This document shows positions 56,592 to 64,000 of a stretch of DNA of 64,000 nt, in pieces. Both the position numbers and the translations under genes were made by a program. Within the stretch, counting starts at the first letter, position 1; each line of letters begins with the position of its first letter. Under the pieces are notes generated by a model. The model worked only from the letters and a program-made list of their open reading frames with translations, made no database searches and was not told where the DNA came from. The stretch is from Cohnella rhizosphaerae (GTDB taxonomy: Bacteria; Bacillota; Bacilli; Paenibacillales; Paenibacillaceae): NCBI RefSeq assembly GCF_029525575.1, contig NZ_JAPDIA010000002.1, positions 62,001 through 126,000 of the forward strand, written 5' to 3'.

Positions 56592-57464
56592 ATGGGTAAA
56601 ATACTTATCACTGGAGCAACAGGCAATCTCGGCATCAGGACGCTGGATCTTCTTCTTCAAAAATTTCCGTCCAATCAGGTCGCTGTACTGGTACGTGATC
56701 CGGAATCTGAAAAGATAGAAAGATTTATTAAGGAAGGTGTAGAAGCACACCAGGGCGACTATTTTGATTATAACTCCCTTTTGCGAGCCTTTAATGGTGT
56801 TGAAAAATTGATGCTCATTTCCGCGGTAGCATTTACCGACCGCAATACACAACATTTCAACGTCATCGCGGCTGCAAAGCAGGCTGGGGTTAAACAAGTG
56901 ATCTACACGTCGATCATACGAAAAGAAAATTCAAATCTTATTTTGCCCGAAGTAACGATGTCAGACTTATTTGCCGAACAAGCGCTTAGAGCATCGGGAT
57001 TAGACTATACCATTCTGCGGAATCCACCGTACCTTGAAACCTTGCATTCGTTTTATGGAGATGCGCTTAAAGTTGGCGGCGTGCGAGTACCGGAGGGTTC
57101 CGGTAAAGTAGCCGCTGCATCTCTGGATGATTTGGCGGCAGCCAACGTGGCTGTGCTTACCCAAAGCGGGCACGAAAATCATACCTACAATCTAAGCGGC
57201 AGCGAGGGAAGCTCTTTTGCGGACATCGCTGAAGCCCTCTCGGAGATTAGCGAGAAAAATATCGCTTATGAGACCCTTAGCGAAAATGATTATCTTGAAG
57301 CCATGGGCATGCCTGCTTTTACAAATGATTTCTTATTAGGTTGGGTGCGAGCAGTCAACACTGGAGAATTCTCGGAAACATCCGGGGATCTTGAACGTCT
57401 GATTGGCCGAAAACCAATGACATATAAGGAATTCTTTAAAAAACAAATAGCCATTTCAACGTGA
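56592..57464 (+). CDS. NmrA-like NAD(P)H-binding protein / quinone oxidoreductase-like
   Basis: 290 aa. It starts MGKILITGATGNLGIRTLDL after AAAGGAG; GATGNLG is the NAD(P)-binding loop. Later segments (KQVIYTSIIRKENSN, DYTILRNPPYLETL, EGSGKVAAASLDDLAAANVA) follow the QorB/YtfG type of the atypical SDR family. It is a likely NADPH-dependent quinone reductase or redox sensor. GC content is clearly below that of the surrounding genes, as for the Rrf2 gene, which suggests they were acquired together. Confidence 0.85.
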   Translation: MGKILITGATGNLGIRTLDLLLQKFPSNQVAVLVRDPESEKIERFIKEGVEAHQGDYFDYNSLLRAFNGVEKLMLISAVAFTDRNTQHFNVIAAAKQAGVKQVIYTSIIRKENSNLILPEVTMSDLFAEQALRASGLDYTILRNPPYLETLHSFYGDALKVGGVRVPEGSGKVAAASLDDLAAANVAVLTQSGHENHTYNLSGSEGSSFADIAEALSEISEKNIAYETLSENDYLEAMGMPAFTNDFLLGWVRAVNTGEFSETSGDLERLIGRKPMTYKEFFKKQIAIST

Positions 57465-57604
57465 CAAGCATATTTACGATCATCGCGTGCACGCCTTTGA
57501 TCTTGTGTGTCGCCGTCTCCCTTATCGGGCTGCCGGCGGCATTTTTCTTGTCCGTCTTTCACTCTCGCGAACTGAATATACCGATAAATGCATACGGACA
57601 CTAA
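57461..57604 (+). CDS. Possible small hydrophobic protein, coupled to the NmrA-like gene
   Basis: 47 codons starting at GTG 57461, which overlaps the upstream stop as GTGA. The product is one hydrophobic span (FTIIACTPLILCVAVSLIGL and following PAAFFLSVF) with a polar tail. No ribosome site is visible, so expression would depend on coupling. It may be a real small membrane protein or the decayed end of one. No family recognised. Confidence 0.3.
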   Translation: MTSIFTIIACTPLILCVAVSLIGLPAAFFLSVFHSRELNIPINAYGH

Positions 57605-57672
57605 CGTCGAATTTCGCCTATGGCCGTGCATACGAATTATAGATTATACTCTCCCATAGAGGAGAGGACGCC

Positions 57673-58515
57673 ATGAGAATCGATGCTCACCAGCACTATT
57701 GGTCGATCGAGCGGACGGACTACGGTTGGCTGACGCCGGATAAAGGCGTTTTGTATCGGAATTATAGCCCCGAAGCGCTGAAGCCGTTGTTGACCCGATA
57801 CGATTTCGATGCGACGATTGCCGTCCAAGCCGCCCCATCGGTCGAGGAGACCTTCTATTTGCTTCGCTTGGGCGAAGCGGAGCCGACGCTGGGCGGCGTG
57901 GTAGGGTGGCTTGACCTGACGGATCCGCGGATGGAACGCGACTTCGTCAAGATGCGAGAACACCCGTTATTCGTCGGCATACGCCCGATGATCCAGGATC
58001 TTCCCGACGGCTGGATCTTGCAGGATGCGGTCGTGGAAAATATCCGGATGCTTTCGGATGCCGATTTTCCGATCGATCTTCAAGCGCGTCCGCGTCATCT
58101 TCCCGACCTGATCCGCTTGGCCGAGCGCGTGCCGAAGCTTCGTGCGGTCGTCGATCATATGGCCAAACCGGAAATCGATCGAGGCGCCTGGCTGCCCTGG
58201 AGCGAGCGCGTCGCCGAATTAGCCGGTCACGAAGGAATCTATGCGAAAATATCCGGTTTCTCCGCAGAGCCCGGACGCGAGTGGCGCTTGACGGAGGCAC
58301 GCCCCTATGTCCGTCATGTGCTGGAAGCGTTCGGACCGGAGCGGGTCATGTTCGGAAGCGACTGGCCGGTTTGCTTGGAGTCGTCCACCTACGATGCGGT
58401 TTTGCAAGCGACGATCGATTTCGTTCCGGACGATTGGACCGAAGCGGACCGCGACATGTTATTCGGCAAGAACGCCGGGAAGTTTTATAGGTTAACCTTG
58501 AATCCCGTCAAGTGA
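57673..58515 (+). CDS. Amidohydrolase of the L-fuconolactonase-like family (COG3618)
   Basis: 280 aa. The TIM-barrel metal-binding HxH is in MRIDAHQHYW (His6, His8). Other family motifs are LGGVVGWLDL, VGIRPMIQD, VVDHMAKPEI and the late FGSDWPV, whose Asp is a metal or catalytic residue. Members hydrolyse sugar lactones (L-fucono-, L-rhamnono-, pyrone lactones). ATG 57673 follows GAGGAGAGG. It could link to fucose use, since a GH29 fucosidase is encoded at 19115, but the genes are 37 kb apart. The serine hydrolase follows after about 60 bases. Confidence 0.85.
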   Translation: MRIDAHQHYWSIERTDYGWLTPDKGVLYRNYSPEALKPLLTRYDFDATIAVQAAPSVEETFYLLRLGEAEPTLGGVVGWLDLTDPRMERDFVKMREHPLFVGIRPMIQDLPDGWILQDAVVENIRMLSDADFPIDLQARPRHLPDLIRLAERVPKLRAVVDHMAKPEIDRGAWLPWSERVAELAGHEGIYAKISGFSAEPGREWRLTEARPYVRHVLEAFGPERVMFGSDWPVCLESSTYDAVLQATIDFVPDDWTEADRDMLFGKNAGKFYRLTLNPVK

Positions 58516-58574
58516 CGCGACGAACGAGCGGCAAGCGCATGCGGCAATGATTCCGGTCTTAAGGAGTTGGGGAA

Positions 58575-59660
58575 ATGCAAGACATTCAACAAGCGATGCA
58601 AAACCTTTTGGAACAAAAGGTCGAGGCGGGAAACGAGCGGGGCCTTCAGCTTGCCGTCTACTATCAGGGCGAGCTCATCGTCGACGCTTATGCCGGAATA
58701 GCCGACCAAGCAAGCGGAAGAGCGGTTGACGGGGATACGCTTTTCCCGGTTTTCTCGACCACGAAGGGCATCGTCGCTACCATTATTCATCTGCTGGCCG
58801 AGCGCGGGCGGTTAAATTATGAAATGAAAATCGCCGATATTTGGCCCGAATTCGGCGTGAACGGCAAATCGGATACGACGATCGGGCATGCGCTCTACCA
58901 TACGTCGGGCATTCCGCACATGCCGGCGGAGATAGGCATTGCGGATATTAGCGATTGGGACAAGATGTGCGGGGAGATCGCAAGGCTGACTCCCCAGTGG
59001 CCTCCGGGCGAGCATATGGAATATCACGCGATTACGTATGGCTGGATATTGGGCGAGGTTGCTCGGCGGATCGACGGGCGTCCGTTTTCGCAGATCCTCG
59101 AGGAAGAGATCTGCGCGCCCCTCGGCGTGAAGGACATGTACGTCGGCTTGCCGGAGGAATTGGATCATCGGGTGGCCGTGCTCGAAGAGCCCGGTTACGT
59201 ACAGCCGACCGGAGCCGTGGACGTCCTGCAGGCCATCCCGGCATGGATCTGTCCGCTGCATGCGTGGATGAATACGCCGGCCGCCAGGAGGGCATGCGTT
59301 CCGGCGAGCAACGGCATCATGTCGGCACGCGCGGCGGCCAGGCATTATGCCGCGCTGCTTCCCGGCGGGATCGACGGCGTCCAGCTATTGCCGGATTCGC
59401 GTATGAAGGCCGCGACGGCGCCGTTAAGATTAAAAGACGATGTTCCGCTACCCAGAGGCATGGGATATGTGCTCGGGCAAGAGGGCGATATCATGGGCGG
59501 CAGCCTTCGGATATTCGGGCATGGCGGATATGGCGGCTCGATCGCGTTCGCCGATCCGGAGTCGGGGCTTGCCGTCGGTTTTACGAAAAATTTGTACTCC
59601 CCGAACGATGCCGGCTCGACTATTATGGAGGAATTGAAAAAAAGAGTAGCCGGCTTGTGA
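58575..59660 (+). CDS. Class C beta-lactamase-like serine hydrolase (EstB-like)
   Basis: 361 aa. The active-site SxxK is STTK (Ser61, Lys64). The tyrosine motif is YHAITYGW in place of YSN, and HGGYGGS near the C-terminus replaces KTG, the usual pattern for esterase/peptidase-like rather than true beta-lactamase members. There is no signal peptide, so it is probably an intracellular esterase. ATG 58575 follows AAGGAG. It is likely co-transcribed with the amidohydrolase upstream, and ends in a convergent terminator. Confidence 0.88.
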   Translation: MQDIQQAMQNLLEQKVEAGNERGLQLAVYYQGELIVDAYAGIADQASGRAVDGDTLFPVFSTTKGIVATIIHLLAERGRLNYEMKIADIWPEFGVNGKSDTTIGHALYHTSGIPHMPAEIGIADISDWDKMCGEIARLTPQWPPGEHMEYHAITYGWILGEVARRIDGRPFSQILEEEICAPLGVKDMYVGLPEELDHRVAVLEEPGYVQPTGAVDVLQAIPAWICPLHAWMNTPAARRACVPASNGIMSARAAARHYAALLPGGIDGVQLLPDSRMKAATAPLRLKDDVPLPRGMGYVLGQEGDIMGGSLRIFGHGGYGGSIAFADPESGLAVGFTKNLYSPNDAGSTIMEELKKRVAGL

Positions 59661-59666
59661 GTCAAA

Positions 59667-59696
59667 CAAGAGGAGACGGAAATCCGCCTCCTCTTG
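59667..59696. terminator. Bidirectional terminator between convergent genes
   Basis: CAAGAGGAGaCGG pairs with CCGcCTCCTCTTG with a tiny AAAT loop. It lies between the serine hydrolase and the PL14-like gene, which point toward each other. Confidence 0.75.
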
Positions 59697-59711
59697 CTTG
59701 TCTTCGGAAGA

Positions 59712-60959
59712 TCAGTAAAGCTGCGTAATCTTCCACCAGTTGATATCGAAGCCGCCCGTGACGGCATAGAGGCCGAACTGGTAGGTTCCGGCCGTCATCT
59801 GGACGACGTGCGAGACGGTCCGGTAGCTGGCGAAGCTGCCGGTATTCGGCACGTTGATCTCGCCCAGCACGGTCGCGCCGGAATTAATGTCGAGCGAGAT
59901 CTTGCCATTATTGTTAGGCGTCGCGACCCGATACTCCACGAGATAGGTGCCGGTCCTCGGAATTTGCACGTTGCCGAACGCGATCCAGTCCTGGCTGTCG
60001 ATGCCGCCGACGTTCTGCCCGCCGCCTGTGTCGGGCGTCGTCTCCTTCATGACGCCGCTCATCGAGGTGTAGTCCTCCGCCTGGAACGTGCGCGTGAAGC
60101 AGCCCCCCGTGCTGAGCTCGCAGATGTCAGCCTTGTTGGTGGATACCTTCAGGTCGTCGTACCAGACGTACGAGTCGTTCGCGGGTGCGAACGATGCGGT
60201 GGCGCCGCCGAAGAAGGAAGAGAAATACGCCGTGTCCACCTGATCCGCGTTCCGTACGAATCGCAATCCCGTGATGTTGGCCGCCGATACGCCGTTGTAC
60301 CAGATCTGGATCTCGCCGTCCGGATTGGCGTTGCCGTTGGTCACCGTGTTCACCTTCAGACGCTGGACGATGTTCACCCATGTGCCCTTCGGATAGTAAA
60401 TGTCCGAGCCGTTAGGATTTTTCAGCACCGCATAGTCTCCATACTGCCCTGCATCGTCCATATGATAGTAGTAAATGGCGGCTTGGCCGCCGCTGCGCCA
60501 GATCATGCGCGAGGTGAAGCCGTTGTAGCCCGTGCATGGAATTCCGCCCGAACATGCACCGCCGCCGGCTAATCCAAGCCCGAGTTTGCCGGCGAATTCG
60601 GTCGTGCCCCAGCTGTAATCGCTGCTGAAGCGGACCCAGTAGGACAGATAGTACTCCTTGGCGGGTGTCAAGACGAACGGCGCCTGGGCGCCCGAATTGG
60701 GCGGATCGATCTGACCTTGCGGGTAAAAGACGCGCAGCGACTGGCCGCCGGAGTGGTTGAAGTTATAACCGTCGATCCACGTTCGCGTGCTCATGCCGTT
60801 GTCCCAGGGCGCGCTCCAGCCGTCGAGCGCCCACTGGCTCAGCGTATAGGCGCTGCCGCGGGCAGGACGCTCGAACGTATTGATTTTGGGCGCGGCGAAG
60901 GCGGCGCCCGCATCCGTCAGCAGAAGCAGCAGCACGATCAGCGATACTAATTTTTTCAT
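59712..60959 (-). CDS. Secreted polysaccharide lyase (PL14-like) with C-terminal CBM6
   Basis: 415 aa. A signal peptide is cleaved near AAFA-APK. The first 270 residues carry the PL14 alginate/glucuronan-lyase pattern: EYYLSYWVRFSSDYSWGTTE, GKLGLGLAGGG, GFTSRMIWRSGGQAAIYYY and DSYVWYDDLKV. A CBM6-like module follows (FQAEDYTSMSGVMKE to ITQLY). It should cut uronic-acid polysaccharides outside the cell and fits the S-layer lyase made by the locus at 50410. ATG 60959 has AGGAGGG in front. A cre box lies 18 bases before the start codon. Confidence 0.82.
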   Translation of the reverse strand: MKKLVSLIVLLLLLTDAGAAFAAPKINTFERPARGSAYTLSQWALDGWSAPWDNGMSTRTWIDGYNFNHSGGQSLRVFYPQGQIDPPNSGAQAPFVLTPAKEYYLSYWVRFSSDYSWGTTEFAGKLGLGLAGGGACSGGIPCTGYNGFTSRMIWRSGGQAAIYYYHMDDAGQYGDYAVLKNPNGSDIYYPKGTWVNIVQRLKVNTVTNGNANPDGEIQIWYNGVSAANITGLRFVRNADQVDTAYFSSFFGGATASFAPANDSYVWYDDLKVSTNKADICELSTGGCFTRTFQAEDYTSMSGVMKETTPDTGGGQNVGGIDSQDWIAFGNVQIPRTGTYLVEYRVATPNNNGKISLDINSGATVLGEINVPNTGSFASYRTVSHVVQMTAGTYQFGLYAVTGGFDINWWKITQLY

Positions 60960-60976
60960 CGTATCCCTCCTCGAAA

Positions 60977-60990
60977 TGATAACGCTTCCA
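60977..60990 (-). promoter_or_regulatory. cre box before the PL14-like lyase
   Basis: On the minus strand TGGAAGCGTTATCA matches every fixed position of TGNAANCGNWNNCA. Being so close to the start codon it would act as a roadblock or promoter-overlap site for CcpA or another LacI-family repressor. The rest of the divergent gap 60991-61298 shows no clear gene; promoters for both sides must lie there. Confidence 0.65.
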
Positions 60991-61298
60991 GAATGCTCGT
61001 CACATCTAAACCGATCGGTGTCGCCGGGGCTCCATCCGCCACCTCCTCATTCGCGTTAGTCGCCAGCTGTCCGTTTCGTCATTTCAAACGTTTCGCTTCC
61101 ATGGCGCAAGCTAAACGTATCACTTGGCCGAAAAGCATGAAATTATCGCGTTTGCCGAAACTTTTCAATTTTTAATCCGGGCGGCTTTGGCGCGCCTGTG
61201 AATGCTTTCGATTTTTTGCAATCGACCTGAAGCGGGGGCGTTCGAACGCGGAATGCGGTATAGTTAAGCCTGAAAAAGCGGATGGCAGGTGTTCTCCG

Positions 61299-62388
61299 AT
61301 GCTCGGTTCTTATTGGTTTCCCGTTTCCTATGCGTTTTTGAGCTTTCCGATCGCGGCCGCGGCATTCACCGTTCCGTTTCTGGTCGTGCAGTATCGCCGG
61401 CATGGCTACGTTCACAAGTTCAGGGCGTTTATGTTGTATTTGCTGCTGCTCTACGTGTTAAACGCCGTTTATTTAATTTTGCTGCCGCTGCCTCCGTCGA
61501 TCCACAACGCGCCGCCGGATGCCGGCTCGTATTTCCAATGGATCCCGTTCCACTTCGTGACCGACATCGTCCGGGAGACCGGCGTATCGCTGGACCGTCC
61601 GTCGACGTATCCGCATCTGCTGGTCGAACGGGCCGTGCTGCAGGTGGCGTTTAACGTGCTGCTGACGGTTCCGTTCGGGTTGTTCCTGCGGTATTACTTC
61701 AGAGCTCGCTGGATGCGCTGCCTGCTGCTGTCCTTCGGCTTGTCCTTGCTATTCGAGACCACGCAGGTCACGGGCATTTTCGGCATCTACGATTATCCGT
61801 ACCGCTTGTTCGACGTCGACGACCTGATCGCCAATACGCTGGGCGGCATGGTCGGTTACCTGGCGGCGGCGTGGCTCTCAAGCCTTCTTCCGCGCATCGA
61901 TCGGCTCGACGAAGGGGTCGATCTGTCCGTCAAGCGGGTAGGTTACACGCGCAGAGCGATCGCGGCCGCGATCGATTGGGCGATCCTGCTGCCCTTTTGC
62001 GCAGTGTTGGCCATGCTCCACTTGGCCTTTTTTATACGTATACGCGGGCATCGTGATCGTCTATTTTGTCGCGATTCCTTATGCGGCGAACGGCCGGACG
62101 GCCGGGAAATGGGTCGTGCGGATCCGCGTGCAGGGAAAAGGGGAGCGCGTGACGCTGCGGGAACTGGCGATGCGATACGGCTTGCTGTACCTGCTCGCCG
62201 GCGGCATTAATTTGACGTATCCGATCGTTGCCGTCGGGGATTTTTCGCCGTTGCTGCTCATCCCTTACGCCGTTGGCTTGTTCGCGTTGAACGTATGGCT
62301 CGGCATCCACCTGATTCGCTGCGTCCTGAACAGAAGGCGCGTGCCGTTCCACGAGAAATGGAGCGGTACGAGGCAGATCGTCAGTTAG
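61299..62388 (+). CDS. VanZ-RDD fusion membrane protein (one frameshift)
   Basis: About 362 aa after correction. The first 210 residues have five hydrophobic helices and the VanZ-like motifs FQWIPFHFVTDIVRE, NVLLTVPFGLFLRYYF, FETTQVTGIFGIYDYPYRLF and DVDDLIANTLGGMVGY. The rest is an RDD domain (YTRRAIAAAIDWAILLPF, NGRTAGKWVVRIRV, ELAMRYGLLYLLAG). A +1 in T6 at 62028-62033 separates the two; removal gives AFLYVYAGIVIVYF. VanZ-like proteins can affect teicoplanin or peptide tolerance; here only a membrane role is safe. ATG 61299 has no strong ribosome site. Confidence 0.85.
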
Positions 62389-62875
62389 AAGGGCGGGGCC
62401 TGGCATTAAAGAGGCGATTTCTCAAAATAAAGTTTTCATCGACTACATTTTCGTGTACCGTCTCCGGAAAGTAGTGAGCGATCACCTCATCCTCGGGCGC
62501 CCCTTTTGGTACGCGCAAAGATCGCGAATAGAGTTCAGTGCCCGATTGCAGCGTTTCATCGAATAGGATGAAGCAATCCAAAGCTTGGACGAATCGCCAT
62601 TCGACCTTTTCGCCGTATGGATTCTCGTAGTCCATTTCATTCTCTTTCGCTTTCTTTTCAGCGAATGTATAGGCTTGGCCAGGCGACTGGGCTTTAACGA
62701 GAAGAATGCTCTCTTCGTAGGTTTTATGCGAATTAGAGTAATTTTCGTCTATCGTATCGGGAATCGAATTGCCGGATATAACGGCTTCGTACAGTACTTT
62801 AACCGCATACCATCCCCAGCTTGATTTTCTTGGTTTCTGATTTTCCAAGGGATCGCCTCCAAATCCAAATATCAA
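62381..62875 (-). CDS. DUF4288-like protein
   Basis: 164 aa, soluble, no signal peptide. The start SWGWYAVKVLYEAVISG and VEWRFVQALDCFILFDETLQ with GTELYSRSLRVPK match the DUF4288 pattern as I recall it; the function is unknown. Its 3' end overlaps the VanZ-RDD gene by eight bases on the opposite strand. The middle (TFAEKKAKENEMDYENPYGE) is charged. GC is lower than in neighbours. Confidence 0.65.
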   Translation of the reverse strand: MIFGFGGDPLENQKPRKSSWGWYAVKVLYEAVISGNSIPDTIDENYSNSHKTYEESILLVKAQSPGQAYTFAEKKAKENEMDYENPYGEKVEWRFVQALDCFILFDETLQSGTELYSRSLRVPKGAPEDEVIAHYFPETVHENVVDENFILRNRLFNARPRPSN

Positions 62876-63010
62876 AAAAATAATTCCGCATCTCCCATTT
62901 AATACCCGCTGCGGCGAAATAGGATTTTCTACTTACTGCTAATGCTTTTATGTTTGGATATCAGAAAATGCGTGTAACTTTGCTGTAAGTCAAACCTTGG
63001 AGTGCTTGCC

Positions 63011-63199
63011 ATGATCTTAACAGACGATGTGGATGTTGATACGGATCCGTGCGCAGCCTTGAGAGCCCGCGAGGAAGACTTGCGAAAGTGGATTGCATTC
63101 TTTCAAAAGTCCAAAGACGATTATAGAGTCCGTCAATACAGCAAATACCTTGCGGATACGCTGCAAGCAATAAAGAATTTAGAACGAGATCGAGACTAA
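63011..63199 (+). CDS. Small hypothetical protein (62 aa)
   Basis: It starts MILTDDVDVDTDPCAALRAR at ATG 63011, nine bases after GGAG. A highly charged helical protein (REEDLRKWIAFFQKSKDDYR), perhaps a coiled coil. No family recognised; the codon use and ribosome site support a real gene. A hairpin follows at 63217. Confidence 0.55.
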   Translation: MILTDDVDVDTDPCAALRAREEDLRKWIAFFQKSKDDYRVRQYSKYLADTLQAIKNLERDRD

Positions 63200-63216
63200 A
63201 CGACGGAAATTTCGCT

Positions 63217-63291
63217 TGTAACCCGCGCGCATCGCATGCGGGTTACTTCCAATTAAGCCGAACAGCCTGCCGGATCGCGCCGGCAGGCTGT
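63217..63291. terminator. Two hairpins between convergent genes
   Basis: GTAACCCGC pairs with GCGGGTTAC (63217-63245), and AACAGCCTGCCGG with CCGGCAGGCTGTT (63260-63291). Neither has a long T-run, but both are strong and lie between convergent genes. Confidence 0.55.
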
Positions 63292-63310
63292 TGGCATTAC
63301 AAGCAATTTT

Positions 63311-63878
63311 CTATTTTTCCAGCGCATAGCGGGTCGCGATAATGCCGGACTTGAACGTTCGGCTGGACAGCAGCTTGAGCTTGTTTTTTTTCGGCGCCGT
63401 CGAATGCCGATTTTCCTCCGCCCAGCACGACCGGGCAAATCGTCAGCAGCAATTCGTCGATCAGGCCGAGCGCAAGCAGCGACTTCGCGGCGCCCGGGCT
63501 GCCGAAGATCACGAGATTTTTGCCGGGCTGCGCTTTGAGCGCATTCATCTCCTCGGCGATATGGTCCTTGATCACCATCGTGTTGTTCCACTCCGCCTTG
63601 TCCATCGTGCTTGATAGGACGATCTTCTTCACATCCTGCACCCATCTCGCATGCTCCAAATCGTGCTTCGAGGCATTCGGATCGTCCAGCACCGTAGGCC
63701 AGTAGCTCTCCATCATCCGATACGTCGTAAGTCCGTAAACGGGTGAGCCGACTTCGGCTACGACCTCCTCGGCGTAGCTTTCGAATTCCTCGTTGTACGG
63801 AATCCAATCCAGTCCTCCGTTCAAATCCGACGCATATCCGTCCAGCGACACGTGCATAAACAATACGAGTTTTCTCAT
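63311..63878 (-). CDS. RibD-type dihydrofolate-reductase-like protein (frameshift near C-terminus)
   Basis: About 188 aa after correction. It starts MRKLVLFMHVSLDGYASDLN, with YGLTTYRMMESYWP, KNLVIFGSPGAAKSLLALGL and IDELLLTICPVVLGGGKSAF, the pattern of the RibD C-terminal family. It probably binds NADPH and reduces a pteridine- or riboflavin-like substrate. A +1 in T8 (+ strand) at 63384-63391 shifts the last 40 residues; correction gives the expected ending KNKLKLLSSRTFKSGIIATR then YALEK and a stop at 63311-63313. In the raw frame the protein ends about 15 bases later with an unrelated tail. Confidence 0.85.
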
Positions 63879-63969
63879 GTTCGTTTCTCCTCCGAATTTG
63901 AATGTTTATTTTTCCATGTCTGTCCGTTGTTCTTCGGTTGGCCTTGTTGATACGTTTTACTTTAAATCA

Positions 63970-63982
63970 TTACGTTACGTAA
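63970..63982. promoter_or_regulatory. Short palindrome upstream of the reductase-like gene
   Basis: TTACG-TTA-CGTAA is a perfect 5-3-5 inverted repeat about 90 bases upstream of the start codon, a typical size for a TetR/MarR/HxlR operator. The regulator is not in view. Confidence 0.3.
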
Positions 63983-64000
63983 GGTACAAGAGGAATTTTG

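Noticed and set aside
1..64000. tRNA, rRNA, riboswitch or T-box elements
   Set aside because: No tRNA-like cloverleaf with CCA-proximal pattern, rRNA core or recognised riboswitch sequence was noticed by eye. A covariance-model scan would be needed to exclude them fully.

Overview
The window looks like chromosome from a GC-rich, spore-forming Gram-positive of the Paenibacillaceae, most likely Cohnella or Paenibacillus. The evidence is several LplB/YtcP-type sugar permease pairs with lipoprotein binding proteins, YesM/YesN-style two-component pairs, S-layer-anchored and secreted polysaccharide-degrading enzymes, strong AGGAGG ribosome sites and cre-like boxes. Genus is inferred from gene content; nothing here proves it. 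No rRNA, tRNA, prophage or CRISPR was seen.

Layout. 1-4.8 kb: a 5'-truncated AraC regulator, an SDR, an alpha/beta hydrolase, a divergent AraC regulator and a zinc alcohol dehydrogenase. 4.8-23.1 kb: one large glycan-utilisation locus with response regulator, sensor kinase, two permeases, binding lipoprotein, two secreted glycan-binding/beta-helix proteins, a GH2-like enzyme, a GH29 fucosidase, the remnant of an FAD oxidoreductase and a six-hairpin glycosidase, closed by a strong terminator. 23.1-24.0 kb: non-coding DNA with a 51-nt tandem array. 24.0-31.3 kb: a second transporter locus with its own YesM/YesN pair. 31.3-36.7 kb: a small beta/gamma-crystallin-like protein, then an operon of secreted protein, ABC exporter and OmpR-type two-component system. 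36.7-43.2 kb: intergenic repeat arrays carrying two near-identical IS1111-group (IS110 family) elements and an acetyltransferase. 43.2-55.7 kb: a third locus with a membrane-anchored AraC regulator, an oxidoreductase, permeases, binding lipoprotein and a giant S-layer-anchored lyase. 55.7-64 kb: a low-GC Rrf2/NmrA pair, an amidohydrolase, a class C-type serine hydrolase, a secreted PL14-like lyase, a VanZ-RDD fusion and small genes.

How the parts work together. In each sugar locus a sensor/regulator pair (or a one-piece membrane AraC protein) probably senses an oligosaccharide and switches on permeases and a binding lipoprotein. Extracellular lyases and binding proteins cut the polymer outside, and the cytoplasmic GH2, GH29 and six-hairpin enzymes finish the imported oligomers. 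cre boxes in front of two of the units suggest carbon catabolite control.

The most interesting signal is in the two IS elements. The right end of each, downstream of the transposase, folds into what looks like a complete bridge RNA/seekRNA. A 13-bp stem encloses two internal loops. One carries segments matching the insertion site (CAATAG and GCCGCT around AATA^GCGGC), and the other carries segments matching the joined IS ends. When the ends are joined in a circle they would also create a promoter (TTGACA, 17 nt, TATCAT). Both elements sit inside repeat modules that contain the target.

Data caveat: more than twenty genes or gene segments are broken by single-base frameshifts, nearly all a +1 in a homopolymer of 5-8 bases. 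Removing one base restores family-typical proteins, so I treat these as sequence errors. Affected genes are annotated end to end, with the run named.
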